A DNA stretch of 30,107 bases from a virus (IMGVR_UViG_3300010354_000386:1-30107); one strand, 5' to 3'. Counted from the stretch's first letter, positions 12,501 to 19,276 are shown. Numbers and translations are program-made. Notes: generated from the letters alone by a model not told the origin.

Positions 12501-15119
12501 GTCTCTAAATACTAAACTATTATCAGAGTATACTGAACGTTTGTTATTGTAAATTAATACCTCACCTAAACTAAGATTAACTACATTTAGGTTACTGGTT
12601 CCTAAGAATGTAGCTGTATTATCTGTTACTATATCAAATAATGGTTCTTGATTAGGGTGTGTTTTTTGTTGTGATTCGGCCCAAGAATAAATTACTTGCG
12701 GTGTGTAAGATTCTGGATCTGCGTAAATTTCTCTATTCCAATGGTACATTTTACGTTGGTTAAATGTTCTTTGGGGTTGATCAATTACGTCCGGCCCTGT
12801 AACATATACACAATGAAACAATGTAGCAGTATGTTTAATTTTTAAATTTATTGTGGCTTTTTTGACCTTTAGCCCTGCCGCATCCATTAAATCTACTGTT
12901 AAGGGGCGATCGAGAGCAATAGAAGTATCAGAGTAAATAACCGCCACTCTTCCCAAGTAAAGGTTGGAATTAGTGAATAAACTATCACCAACTGACAACT
13001 CGGTGAAGAAATTAGTCAGGTTAGAGCTATTTCTTGCAACAATATTAGTACGTCCGGTTATTCCATAAACTAATCCACTTAAAGTCGAGTCGAATGTGGA
13101 GGCTGTGCTGTGATCAGCTAAGTCAAGTAAGTATACTCTCTGTCTAACAGCAGCATCGATATCATTGTTAAAAATAGCTGTTTGACCGGGCTTTACATTG
13201 TGCCCTAATCTTGTCGACAAGATCGAAAACTGCGTACCTTGAACTTGAGTAGTGATGTCGGTTAATTTAACCAAATCGCCATCAAAAATGATCTGCGTGT
13301 CCTGGTCAAAAAAGAACGATACAGTATCTAAAAATTTTCTACCATGGTTGTATAACTGCAAATCAGGTTCGAACTCAATTATAGGTCTTACTGCCTTAGT
13401 AAAACTTTCATCGAAAATTGTTACTGGAGAAAATCTTCTTAAAGTATTGATTACATCAACATGCACCCATCTATTAGACCTTGACCAAGAGTTATAATCC
13501 ATGCTAGCACGATTGATAGTAACATAGTCTGGTGCAATTTTAGATATACCAAAGTCAAAAATTGTTTGCGGAGGTATATTGCTAAAAGGTACTGCATCTA
13601 ATAGCTTAATAGATTTCCCAACACCTTCTACTATAAATTCTTTAAATCGATACTGCGCCGGGCTTACTGTATTATCAAAACGAACTTTTAGGCCATTGAT
13701 AAATTCGACTCCGTCAGGACTAGTATATGATACCGATCCTAAGATATCATTTAGCACATTAATTGCAGGTCGGTTATTAATGATCCTAATTTGCCCAACA
13801 GTATTATCTTTATCATTTTGGTAATACAAAATATCCAATGGACTAGTAACCGTTGGTGCCACATCAAGAGCTGCAGAATTTCTTGTAAATTCAAACCCTT
13901 TGTATTTTCCACTGGTGACTTGCACACGCACGTTGGCATCTAAATTTTTAACCAAAGTATATTCTATACGTACATTACCGCTTGAATATGTCACTGTTCT
14001 AGCACGATAAATCCCGCGTCTTTGGTCCACTGTTAAAGTAGCACCAGACCGAGTCACCCAATCTGAATTATTAGTACTGTTACTAGTGAATATTACTAAC
14101 TTATTATCAGGATATATACTAGTATTAGACCACACTGCATTGTCACTTAAGGTAAAAGTTGTATCGATGGCTAAATCTACTACTACAATATCTGAGTTTA
14201 AGGAATTTATTTGTTCTAGTTTATCAGGAATATTAATAGTAATATTACCACTGCTAATACCATTATTGCTAACACCTGCAATATTCCTGACACTGACATT
14301 ACTTGATAGTCGTCGTCCAGTTGAACCGGGTTCAGTTTGAATCCATAAGTTTCCCTGCCCAATGGCATGGTTCACAGTAAATTTATATTCTGTGTTTCTA
14401 ACAATTAGTATAGTTGGATTTAAACACTGTCCAGTAGGACCGCTGTTAGCTGCTGTGTAACCCTTGGCACGAAAGTCTACTATCTCAGCAGCTGAATATC
14501 CGTTGTACAACAATGCCGATTCTGTTATGCTATTTCTATTAAACCAGTCAATCTGTTGTTCTTCAGTAAAACCGCCCCAGGTCGCCGGTAATAAAATGTT
14601 ATCACATCCTACACTGGTAATATAACTTGTACCATTTTTTGTAAAGACAATTTCCGACTGTTGCACAGGATAAAGACTACCTATATTGATCGCAGGTAAA
14701 TCAATATCGTTAATCCAACGATAATTGGTGAAATTTACAAATTTATCTAAATCAATATGCGGATCAAAATTATAATATTCGCTATCAAATAGTCGATTGT
14801 GATCATTGGCAACACCGCCGTAATAATTAATCTTGTTAATTAAATCTGGGTAAGTTACTAACAAATCAATATTATCTTTTTGATCTTTAGTTAACACTGC
14901 AGGTTCAAGCTGATAATTTTGACGCTGGTCAGAATTTTCTAAAATAAAATTATCTGTAGGGCGAACCGATGAACTAAATCTCCTACCAATGAAACCGTTG
15001 ACTTTTTTAAGATTAGGTTCACTGATTAATTGATCAAGCGTACTGCCTAAAAACTTTCTATTTGTATCGCTGCGAAATATCTCCGGAAGGAAATTTATAG
15101 TTTTTCTAGTAACGGCCAT
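1..15119 (-). CDS. Giant baseplate/tail-fibre-like structural protein, at least 5,039 residues, 3' end outside window
   Basis: I read every in-frame codon from the ATG at 15119 to the left edge and found no stop, so the product exceeds 5,039 residues. A TGGAA Shine-Dalgarno-like element lies 7 nt before the ATG, 11 nt after the gp6 stop. The N-terminus (MAVTRKTINFLPEIF, then an LDQLISEP stretch) resembles the start of large structural proteins of marine T4-like phages. Modules in order: DUF4214-like (993-1042), CBM5/12-like (2035-2072), degenerate SGNH hydrolase-like (about 2452-2650), DUF4214-like (2927-2979), a GYNYQGLY-type beta segment near 3,750, CBM5/12-like (4053-4075), Ig/fibre-like beta regions, and a glycine-rich domain (4874 to the edge). 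In T4, gene 7 (about 1,030 residues) follows gene 6, so by position this could be a gp7 equivalent fused to adhesin domains. I infer a virion protein at the baseplate edge that contacts the host. The open frame is certain; the role is inferred. Confidence 0.88.
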   Translation of the reverse strand, partial: MAVTRKTINFLPEIFRSDTNRKFLGSTLDQLISEPNLKKVNGFIGRRFSSSVRPTDNFILENSDQRQNYQLEPAVLTKDQKDNIDLLVTYPDLINKINYYGGVANDHNRLFDSEYYNFDPHIDLDKFVNFTNYRWINDIDLPAINIGSLYPVQQSEIVFTKNGTSYITSVGCDNILLPATWGGFTEEQQIDWFNRNSITESALLYNGYSAAEIVDFRAKGYTAANSGPTGQCLNPTILIVRNTEYKFTVNHAIGQGNLWIQTEPGSTGRRLSSNVSVRNIAGVSNNGISSGNITINIPDKLEQINSLNSDIVVVDLAIDTTFTLSDNAVWSNTSIYPDNKLVIFTSNSTNNSDWVTRSGATLTVDQRRGIYRARTVTYSSGNVRIEYTLVKNLDANVRVQVTSGKYKGFEFTRNSAALDVAPTVTSPLDILYYQNDKDNTVGQIRIINNRPAINVLNDILGSVSYTSPDGVEFINGLKVRFDNTVSPAQYRFKEFIVEGVGKSIKLLDAVPFSNIPPQTIFDFGISKIAPDYVTINRASMDYNSWSRSNRWVHVDVINTLRRFSPVTIFDESFTKAVRPIIEFEPDLQLYNHGRKFLDTVSFFFDQDTQIIFDGDLVKLTDITTQVQGTQFSILSTRLGHNVKPGQTAIFNNDIDAAVRQRVYLLDLADHSTASTFDSTLSGLVYGITGRTNIVARNSSNLTNFFTELSVGDSLFTNSNLYLGRVAVIYSDTSIALDRPLTVDLMDAAGLKVKKATINLKIKHTATLFHCVYVTGPDVIDQPQRTFNQRKMYHWNREIYADPESYTPQVIYSWAESQQKTHPNQEPLFDIVTDNTATFLGTSNLNVVNLSLGEVLIYNNKRSVYSDNSLVFRDSKFIGTKLFSYQRGSTVPDPELGFGIKYNNISGFIGDIEFVNNFDIDIFEYRGYSNGLLLATTAPINQGFIRKNTGLGDSDCIKLTVWSTVGHNELKPIQGLPLTPTVNNSTTRSLTQEINTIYVNYLGRYPTQTELDNTITSQLPLYSVQGAFALAAFETTIKNSLEAQSYQPFRYQVDPTNQLQHISHVYDGYTSYFDIDVEPFPQRLGPDVEPNVKLFINNQYVTPEPGKSLIYSFTKLGIRNTIKINPDYLVSNDKIDILIAAPQTDFGYYQIPQNLEFNSQNQDITILTHGQMRSHLERIAQNLQGLVGKPLGISNIYKFDLNNRGGTILQHSAPVMYSALFLVDEKANLLSSLDYARREYTRFKNKFLETTLSRKDITDDNIPDIVDNILYNFNKDKTPSDFAFFYSDMLAYGKTGDELRLTVYNNNNKTFNTESIRASDFDAHLVYLNNRLLIKDIEYTVVDTILTIASNIDLEVNDEIVIKFYRNTEGCYIPETPTKLGLYPKFIPGKFVDNTLGDSGVNVIQGHDGSLTIAFNDYRDDLILEIETRIYNNLKVTYDAERFDIHSVIPGRYRRTDYTPAEYSRVINSEFLKWAGFNHLDYAANTEYTATNGFTYNYSRSQNELGNNLPGHWRGIYRFYYDTDRPHTHPWEMLGHSIKPNWWDTYYSWTEPVKRSALIIAVSEGYTQNPSIPGAPVTTQTFRRSGFSNMVPVDTSGNLIAPIDLMIRANDSSTFSRNYVIGDHGPAETAWRRSSEYPFALQRAMALLKPARYFALNIDITRYYKRSINDSRQFVLEANSKRPNSSSFVLNGEQVGETSQRSASYINWIHGYLTNLGIEPIAYLNRKLASLSVNLTHKLGGFSDKKYINVFAEQFAPDSRAESVIIPDENYQIYLNKSVPVDRAVYSAVIIEKTSNGYSVTGYDQRYPYFTIIPSETAGNSYTIDVLDRRATIFTEFRSEKIIIPYGFEFNNDQQVVDFLVGYQRFLIAQGFIFDQYDTILQVAKDWILSAREFLTWSMQGWDTGNVLVLSPVIDKLSIASTDGFVDEITNQLYQSRLLGANFNSIKRADFTLLRDGEVTTIKTVSGQTIALADVNIVEFEHVLVFDNITVFNDLIYNQVVGNRQFRMKLVGSKTNLWDGTLMPPGFVYTDKSAPDWIVNKTYNKGDIVTYKNKVYTAIQKIESSNIFNLNYWKELDSIIESGITPNFAQLADRLEEIYDIDNLPLYEEFTKFSGSLIGYRSRSYLTDLGLNETSQIKFYQGYIRDKGTYSAIDGLARGDFDNINNDIEIYEEWGARIGVFGGIDVNPEISVPISENLINRNPMVFEFLDFKQQSENAEINTIYPNQLILRPYDYDNKLFLNRNESGLSKQTRKNGEENKFKLAKIEMFGDGIMCGQEPTELVAYSITAVENFSYDVDVFGQSSYGIRTLNEKNDLIYQPETIGSKLIFDIGSLIDFENLEYVIEPAGESESQLSVSSLADTAIRTLIPGQPFRIIVNSVLPAENLTLEIETPNSTDALNQNQVGSKLVTIVTAALNNKSRIFIRFSITGIEDSENLYYTIEDYDEGEDTVLSSTFIEYGLSCQPQAGEGLGKINRSINRVEFPPDILLYQELENDVAVAITTRSVGGSTARDLLKGTDGANEKWPDSIEADIVIINHGLNDAKRNISVAEYKENLSSLRSSLPRNKIIVWVLPTQPNMDLVNANSLPDPRVNWNRTNRLQLYINAMREVAITNGDYIADTTNIPDWKNYFLIDPVYPIQEGYRALIKHAIAPAIKKVIRDRNRAFSKNFENDVKSAGYVLLEEVDELVFDITKFSIASEDIQRYTNGYKIWVAKDFNEDWQVYRMYQNSGYIIGARVNLDNRFDFIFGQNHDYHIGDLIFVRDFLPIFDGLYVVLSSDSNSVTVQGTSQTTRYLQFNEIDTQASHFDFQPLRYATVDHRDAANPKHGWQYNDFIYIDDNGFGRWEVFKGQLDRFSNIEIVNTDVIYTEKYDITATSCGEITVDDVSIISTVGINEQIHFNISGLGDQEDLYYTIEEVDEQEESAIQIEKFFYLYLDRAPDSGTYDYYVSLVQQGTVSLSDVENAIKSSFEALSLGSRRRDFGNIATVVEYVEVKSTPIWKFSSVRKETPLVDIDSVNNLYLYSNKQKRVLARLDLYDPAKGRLLGTAQQDIDYTLSADPAVYNKSTNLSNSIGFSETYFWGPEVKGNYWWNIDNCRFIYYEYGALDSRGRNWGKLFPGSEIEVYEWIESDVIPSVHVSLNIDGIPMYPDDSAYCEKVYIDENSGGYKSKYYFWVKNRSKKTNLSKVHSTAALKDIIENPISQNIPFMAAIKQNAIALFNVGQFLNSDDTILYLSSKRKLSDNIVHSDFALVQEGNVKSQWPAYLVEKLIDSVSGIDQFDNSIPDLTLPQQRRYGIESFPRQSAVINQYLAKENVVKYVNSVLRKYPLVSKTQNLSGNLWASQRPNENWYDQTVGTFNNLEDPMPINNLRILVLNDERNGFYWTIYQLVLLKTNQQSYVFDYSDFTKDYPLIRAVVSQLSPKRYNYFGYILIKRQGFDVAKYWSTTDWYANGYNKNTVSNHVALNNKELYKISLVEGDIVRVLNTATLNNSDINYGVDLDQYSNTELYRYRTVDNQLIGELVGIDQGTFQLSEDLYRLWGYDSDRFDTLGFDYDTNKEFRYILKALQEEIFVDALAIEWNKLLYYVMDFILGEQKYIDWFFKTSFISVNHNVNGLKQIPGYIKDRQQSFAEYINEVKPYRTKIREYKLTYTDIDLNRVSVSDFDLPATWDLTVEQFRSPNGEYPHDEVLLQQPRYQDWLKNHRYELESVNVVNSGYNYQGLYNGTSAPPAIVVTRTDSNNGPDAQVTAIVGVSSPYSVIGTLVSNVGGNYTATPSLHVINNGGDRLTDYRINKFVVVSQGLSDTVGGTTGNLAFGLYSIDESGNSTSLFNTGTRSYTMHRIRRTDGKVVFTKSYDVFGTSGQDKAMAIDLNYTSSDFIVVVHTYDEPQSNRLTGGLEQAMYRCGASLEVFGNSTDFKYRSGYILIGIPGCGQGNGIENYTGLTNNNSDSYCRLEFNLYQTKLVPVEAYPRIYTLGSPISFPSNPIPGQSLVYKNKAWYWNSSAWVVAKRPIGMLFGERIPKSLSLAPVLTNSLTRKIKTIIKFDRIRFTSSVTDWAEGISYIAGQRVSYENRPYEFKTDYLIPPGTTANQFPYGSVTELIDHSVFDNANDRIMALYVSNGFNEDIPKTLATLVSGLQSASAVTSEDSDPDTILIGDTFGSNAGISAGNIRVSGGTFVSEALTRSPEELVPGRVFDSLTVKIQEAAGTSGFRFFKDINDTMTGTAYTAASTTILAQPVFIFSSNIQVTDGTKLTTPVTVMSGNTVVSVTPGVILVNGERIAYYAKSGNSLQQIRRGYQGTSTPLNHISGSFVEDVSTARASTTYQTDYTKPVPPTPIGSWTITPVSASGFGGNTFAFNWTAPSNAPGNVTVSWYAVDPGTITLFSNTGIVGASNLGYSYNLPVTSTSGTIQIGTQPITGNTQVFQVILTEGSITANILARSGNSDIIVNVPTTSVTSITNIIPGYYYEGASANQYAGLWSKTKTHAMESVTGLGEVNMHGPTPGSYILNLDNLPPHEEKKVSLIMHFVDSLDNETSKITFNNTVYAEFTKDSVNPPNYTTNLFISNVFVRADYSYAPYAQNVNNNGYVVFESNWVASNSSSFSANIYLGHDQAQTDEAIYFSHFNLRLRGGNAVVVPSLPMPTLNFTFSNLTVPTGYTLISNTFTTSNSITIPAGVNRIQVSGRGANGIAANLDWQTTWVTGDLVTGPTFATVTDSAIGNVPSVIIESAAQAQFDTLPDTRITNGSNVSFIHRSYDNNTLTETTYVSRIRLKSGIDKLKSGTGWGSDYTTPPVTAKVYSVLNTLYEEYLGGSNGEDTIITSVVLPGGRYGSVAPITSTSLPVSPGVTYPFTVPTGGILNIQYLKPDVITLPDPEPLKAKVFASPGTYSWTAPAGITKVHVLCVGGGGGGSYAGYGDSGGGGGGTGFINYYTVVPGTTYTVIVGAGGTANDNSAGGNGGDSYFVSNLTVAGYGGRGGGQTINNALGGGFRGLGGGPGGKGGITGAGGAAGGGGAGGYDGAGGDGGSYLADGSAGQGGGGGGG
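2895..2963 (-). other. CBM5/12-like motif 2 in the giant protein
   Basis: Residues 4053-4075 read DWAEGISYIAGQRVSYENRP followed by YEF, which fits W.....Y..G..V.Y....Y. It is weaker than motif 1 because the usual Asp after Gly is Gln and no closing YW is seen. A second glycan-contact site or a structural remnant are both possible. Confidence 0.35.
6183..6341 (-). other. DUF4214-like module 2 in the giant protein
   Basis: Residues 2927-2979. IEKFFYLYLDRAPDSGTYDYYV followed by a helical stretch ending SSFEALSLG fits DUF4214 better than module 1 does: LYLDR.PD, then a YY and a terminal S.E helix. It directly follows the third copy of the YYTIE repeat, so repeat plus helical module form a unit of a kind seen in cyanobacterial and phage surface proteins. 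Confidence 0.55.
6374..6389 (-). repeat. 16-bp direct repeat, copy B (encodes LYYTIEE repeat)
   Basis: This is identical to 7796..7811. It encodes ISGLGDQEDLYYTIEEVDEQ (around residue 2911), directly before DUF4214-like module 2. A more diverged third protein copy, SLIDFENLEYVIEPAGES, lies near residue 2340 (about 8070-8140) without the 16-bp identity. Confidence 0.8.
7170..7766 (-). other. Degenerate SGNH/GDSL hydrolase-like domain in the giant protein
   Basis: Residues about 2452-2650. Block I reads IEYGLSCQP where the family has YGDSxT: the nucleophile Ser2461 remains, but the preceding Asp is Leu2460. A PPDILLYQEL helix follows. Block II is VGGSTARDLL (Gly2506-2507), block III is NHGLND (Asn2540), and a KIIVWVLPTQP strand follows. 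Block V is LIDPVYPIQEGY, where the family has DxxHP: Asp2633 is kept but the catalytic His is Tyr2636. The fold is probably SGNH, as in phage and bacterial glycan esterases, but the triad is broken as read. It may bind a glycan rather than cleave it. Confidence 0.65.
7796..7811 (-). repeat. 16-bp direct repeat, copy A (encodes LYYTIED repeat)
   Basis: The 16 bases cttcaatggtatagta are identical to 6374..6389 and in the same reading frame. They encode the core of a protein repeat, ITGIEDSENLYYTIEDYDEG (around residue 2437), that immediately precedes the SGNH-like block I. Confidence 0.8.
8899..9017 (-). other. CBM5/12-like carbohydrate-binding motif 1 in the giant protein
   Basis: Residues 2035-2072 read DWIVNKTYNKGDIVTYKNKV, then YTA, and end in NYWKEL. 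This is the W.....Y..GD.V.Y....Y.A......YW layout of chitin/cellulose-binding CBM5/12 modules, about 40 residues long. In a phage structural protein it would be a candidate surface-glycan contact. Identification is by motif only, and such small modules are also found as structural decorations. Confidence 0.5.
11994..12143 (-). other. DUF4214-like module 1 in the giant protein
   Basis: Residues about 993-1042. The core IYVNYLGRYPTQTELD matches the DUF4214 pattern (LY..LLGR.PD..GL, then a helix ending in S.E); the segment ends with NSLEA. DUF4214 is a short helical domain common in bacterial surface proteins and seen in phage structural proteins. Its function is not established. The match is by eye, and the Arg-Tyr-Pro replaces the usual Arg-x-Pro-Asp. 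Confidence 0.45.
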
Positions 15120-15130
15120 TGTTTATTCCA

Positions 15131-18100
15131 TTAGATCCCAATGCTTCTGTTTGTATTGGCTAGACTCTGATTTAGTTGACTGGCATTTATACTACTAATT
15201 ATCTCTACATCATTTACCGTAGCTGCGCTAATAATAATCTCATTGGGCTCGCTGTTGATTTGATATAACTCACCAAAGTTTACATCTGGATCTCTTGGTA
15301 CTATTACAATACTTGCCACTTTAGGAGTTAGTTCTTTGTGTAAATATGCCGCTAATTCGCTAAAATAAAAAATTTCCCCGAAATCCCAGTTTTCTATAGA
15401 AAAATATGTGTTTACTGCGTTTATTACACTGCTCTTAACATCTGTGTCACTAAGGCTTAAGTTTGGATTTTTAATTACCTTGAACACAGCTTGCAATGTC
15501 ATATCTGCTTTTGGACCAAACAAAGGTTTAAATACTGCACTATGGAATACCATAGTATCACTGATAGGTTTATATTTTTCCAACCCCGAGTAATCGATTT
15601 GTAATTCTGTGCTAGTCGGAGGAACAGGCTCTGGTATACGTCCTGTTATATCCTGAATGTATTGTCTATAACTTTGATTATAAGCACTGTTTAAAACATA
15701 AACATCTACAATGTTGCTAATATTAGGATCTACACGATGTGTATTAGGACTATTGTGTCGATACTGAAAGTTTACATTTTGAATACCCAATTCCCATTTG
15801 TATCTCTCAGTTCCTGCAATTACGTTTAATGGTAAACTAAAAACTTTTTGTCTTGAACTATTTAATTGAACTTTATAAAATTCTTTAGTGGTGCTAGCGA
15901 AAAATAGCTGCCCAACATCATAATTTCTAATCACCGGTAGTGCAGCAGTAATTACGCTATAACTAGTAATAACTTCGTCGATATCAAGTAGTCTCCAAGT
16001 TTTATATCTGTCGTATCTACTTTCAATTAACTCAAAGAAAATAAAGTTTTCACCGGTAGTAAATGTAGTTAAAACCGGATTATTCTCTGTTACTGTAGTA
16101 GTTTTTCCAGTGTATCCATTGACCCGTAGTACGGCAATATCAGATTTTGATATCCCGTTCGCTAATAACACATCTTCCCCAATTTGGTTATCATTATACC
16201 AACGAATTTTCTGGGAAGTTAATAACGTAGCCCAATTAGCTGGTAAAATCATAGTTACACTAGATTTAGACTCAGAGCCAACTATGTTCTCAAATAGAAA
16301 AGGATCATCCGGTATACCATCGTCATTGGTATCTGCCAATGTCACATAAATGCTTTTGTTTTCAATAAATCCATCATTTCTTCTTACTTCTTTGTGCACT
16401 TCCCAAATAAAATCTCTAGTTAGTGACACTGGCAATTTAGTATCAGCATCAAGCACTACATTATTTTTTAAGATTTTAATATGATCTTTAATGGTGCTAT
16501 TGTTAAAGCTGTCGTAAACTTGAAGACTACGATCATAAAAAAAGTTTGTTTCATTACTGCTATGGAAAACATATCTTAGCTGTCGATTTTTTACAAGGTA
16601 ATTTTTTGCAACAGAATTGTATTCAAATAAAACATAAATGTTTTGATCATATTCCAATCCACTTTCTACTGTAACCCAATTTGGTAATATTACATCATAC
16701 CCAAGACTTGGGCTTTTTAATATTGTATCAGCTACATACTTAAGACCAAATGAAGAATAGTTGCCTATTAAATCAATCATCTTTCCCCGGACCGATTCGG
16801 GCAATTGATTATTAAACTTTGGTATTACACTGTGTGCAATTGCACCATTGGGAATTTTTTGATTCACTGTAATTGGGCCTTGGCCATTGGAAAAATTGCC
16901 TTGGCCATTGTTATAACCATCACCTCTTACTGACATTATGGCCGCAAATAATTCTGTTTTGTCGTCAGGATTTTTAGCCGGTCCGGGAACAATATTATTA
17001 GTACTATTAAAATGATAGTTGTCTGGGCTTACAAATTTAACTAATGCACCAACTTCAACAAAAGAAAAATTGTTATACTCACTATTTTTACTCAGTGGTA
17101 TAGGGCGTCTATTGATCATAAAATATCCTGTAGCCGAGCTATCGCCGATACTACTAAGATTCCAAGATATATTAGTTTTAACTTGTCCGTCACCATAATT
17201 ACTAACTATAATTTGGCCACTGATTGATGCATTATATTGACTTACATAATAATAAGTTACACTATTTTGAAATGTACCAATGGCATTAGTTGTATTCCAT
17301 TCAATAACACCATTTTCTGTGCCGTTATTAATTACATCGACTACTGAATCATCAATACCAGTGGTAGCAAATTTTTTAATCCATAGCGGATTTCCGGGAG
17401 CAGCAACATCTAGTCTAAGTATATCACCTACTTTTAAACGTATAACAGGATTATAAGGATTTAAATTGTTACTAAAATTATAAACTACTCTATTAGATAC
17501 TGTTAAGTTAGTTACAGTGTAAAAATAATTTTTTCGACCAACGTTGACTGCCACGAATTGATTGTTAATGGAGTTTGTACTTGCACCATATTCTAAATAG
17601 TTAGTAGTTCCTGTAGTGTAAATTGTGTAGGTTTCTCCTTCAATCATTTCCTGTGCAGGTATTGCCACTGGTGTAAATGTTTGCAAGACCACGGTATTAT
17701 AATATCGATGCAGAGTTTCTCTACTGCGTAATATATCCCCCTCGATTTGATTAAACAATACTTTTTGAATATCACTTCGATTGTTAAAAGTGAAGGTAAA
17801 TGAATCTGTAATATTTTCTCTATATAACACTCCGTCTGAACCAAATACATTAGTGCTACTATACTTGCCAGTAGTATCTAATACATCTAAATATCGACTA
17901 AGACCAGAACTAGTACGATTAACTGCTTTAACTTTTACTATGCTGCTGTAATTGGTATATGGTAAAATATTATAATCCTCGCCGGTTATCATACGATTTT
18001 GTGTATAATATTGCTGAGGAGCTTTTTGTTTAATAGCGTCTGCGGTTTCTCTTGCACTGGCATTAGTCACTGTGTATCTTAGACTGGCTCGGAGAGTTAC

Positions 18101-19276
18101 CGTTTCAACTCGATTACGTCTACTAACATAATCTAAACTAATTTCAACTCCTTGTAGCTCGTCGGGTGTAATTTTATAAGTTAGTCCATTACTGCTTCGA
18201 TAATATAGTCTGAAACTGCCGCTAGGAATATTCGTAAAAACCCCGTCACCAAAAACTAGACTAATTTGATCGTTTACTCTGCTGTTAACCTGATATAAAT
18301 TTTTATCGTCTTGACTGTTGTAAATTACATTAACGCCGGTCACTGCCGGTACACTATTCCATAAACTGTCTGTTCTATTAGCACTATCTAAACTATATAA
18401 CCATACATCTGAATCATTTATGTTATTGCTATCTATGTTAATTACTTTATTTGGTACTACTTCGTCTATAGTAAAATCAATATTTTTAAGTTCGCCTTGC
18501 TTGAAATACATAAAATACCCAGTACCATCACTACTGTTTCCCATACTGTCATTCATGTATAATATATTAAATGCTTTTCCAATATCCGGGGCTTGTTCGT
18601 AAACAAAAGTTTTACCCAGTGCAGTAGCACTAACAATTTCAAAAATCATATCTTGATTGTCTACTGCTCCTGTAAATCGATATACAGGAATCACGTTACG
18701 TGTAATGTTAATGCCGTATTCTTCGGTTCTGATGCCGTTAATAGTAGCTCGATTGCCCGGGCGCCCAATTCTTTGTGTACTAACCATACACGAATTTAAA
18801 ATAGCTGTAAATTGTTCTAACCAATTTTCATTACTAGCATCAGCCCAGTTTACAACTAAACTACTCAAATCATTACCGTCGCTGTCTAATATTTGTTCTG
18901 TGGTACTAATACTATCAATTTTCAAATAACCATGAGCTGATATATTTCTTTTAGGATTGTAACTTACAAGCCTAGCTAATTTTAATATACTATCCCTGCG
19001 TTCCGCAGTGTCGATAAAATTTTCTCTTGCATTCATGTCTGCTCTAAAAGCAAGACTTTGTCCAAAAAATGCAATAAGATCAATCAAAGCAATAAATTCT
19101 GAACTTTCTGTATAATCATTGAAATCTTCCGGATAGTTACGTTTGACATAGTCAATCATAGTCTTGCGTAAAGTTTCAAAATCATAAGCAGTGAAGTCGG
19201 CTTCTCGGAAAGTTTGATAGACTTTCTTCCAATTTTCTGCGCTGAGTAATCCGGTTTGTCGTGGAATTATTGCCAT
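15131..19276 (-). CDS. 6: Baseplate wedge subunit, gp6-like, enlarged
   Basis: This 1,381-residue protein is about twice the length of T4 gp6 (about 660). The N-terminus has the family signature: FIALIDLIAFFGQSLAFRAD, then ARENFIDTAERRDSILKLA and VSYNPKRNISAHGYL (about residues 62-118). The C-terminus (VFKPLFGPKADMTLQ through NWDFGEIFYFSELAAYLHKE) is the other conserved gp6/gpJ-type region. In T4, gp6 dimers form the inner ring that ties wedges together around the hub. The middle 900 or so residues are beta-rich and carry no motif I recognise, so they look like an insertion. It begins 52 nt after gp25 with its own late-promoter-like element and AGGT upstream. It ends 11 nt before the giant gene. 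Confidence 0.85.
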   Translation of the reverse strand: MAIIPRQTGLLSAENWKKVYQTFREADFTAYDFETLRKTMIDYVKRNYPEDFNDYTESSEFIALIDLIAFFGQSLAFRADMNARENFIDTAERRDSILKLARLVSYNPKRNISAHGYLKIDSISTTEQILDSDGNDLSSLVVNWADASNENWLEQFTAILNSCMVSTQRIGRPGNRATINGIRTEEYGINITRNVIPVYRFTGAVDNQDMIFEIVSATALGKTFVYEQAPDIGKAFNILYMNDSMGNSSDGTGYFMYFKQGELKNIDFTIDEVVPNKVINIDSNNINDSDVWLYSLDSANRTDSLWNSVPAVTGVNVIYNSQDDKNLYQVNSRVNDQISLVFGDGVFTNIPSGSFRLYYRSSNGLTYKITPDELQGVEISLDYVSRRNRVETVTLRASLRYTVTNASARETADAIKQKAPQQYYTQNRMITGEDYNILPYTNYSSIVKVKAVNRTSSGLSRYLDVLDTTGKYSSTNVFGSDGVLYRENITDSFTFTFNNRSDIQKVLFNQIEGDILRSRETLHRYYNTVVLQTFTPVAIPAQEMIEGETYTIYTTGTTNYLEYGASTNSINNQFVAVNVGRKNYFYTVTNLTVSNRVVYNFSNNLNPYNPVIRLKVGDILRLDVAAPGNPLWIKKFATTGIDDSVVDVINNGTENGVIEWNTTNAIGTFQNSVTYYYVSQYNASISGQIIVSNYGDGQVKTNISWNLSSIGDSSATGYFMINRRPIPLSKNSEYNNFSFVEVGALVKFVSPDNYHFNSTNNIVPGPAKNPDDKTELFAAIMSVRGDGYNNGQGNFSNGQGPITVNQKIPNGAIAHSVIPKFNNQLPESVRGKMIDLIGNYSSFGLKYVADTILKSPSLGYDVILPNWVTVESGLEYDQNIYVLFEYNSVAKNYLVKNRQLRYVFHSSNETNFFYDRSLQVYDSFNNSTIKDHIKILKNNVVLDADTKLPVSLTRDFIWEVHKEVRRNDGFIENKSIYVTLADTNDDGIPDDPFLFENIVGSESKSSVTMILPANWATLLTSQKIRWYNDNQIGEDVLLANGISKSDIAVLRVNGYTGKTTTVTENNPVLTTFTTGENFIFFELIESRYDRYKTWRLLDIDEVITSYSVITAALPVIRNYDVGQLFFASTTKEFYKVQLNSSRQKVFSLPLNVIAGTERYKWELGIQNVNFQYRHNSPNTHRVDPNISNIVDVYVLNSAYNQSYRQYIQDITGRIPEPVPPTSTELQIDYSGLEKYKPISDTMVFHSAVFKPLFGPKADMTLQAVFKVIKNPNLSLSDTDVKSSVINAVNTYFSIENWDFGEIFYFSELAAYLHKELTPKVASIVIVPRDPDVNFGELYQINSEPNEIIISAATVNDVEIISSINASQLNQSLANTNRSIGI

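Noticed and set aside
1-15119. Several smaller plus-strand frames of 60-173 codons across this region could be taken for genes
   Set aside because: All lie opposite the continuous minus-strand frame, lack ribosome sites, and have the composition expected of antisense shadows.
1-15119. Calling the giant gene gp7 outright
   Set aside because: Only position after gp6 supports it; I saw no sequence motif specific to gp7, and the C-terminal modules are fibre-like.
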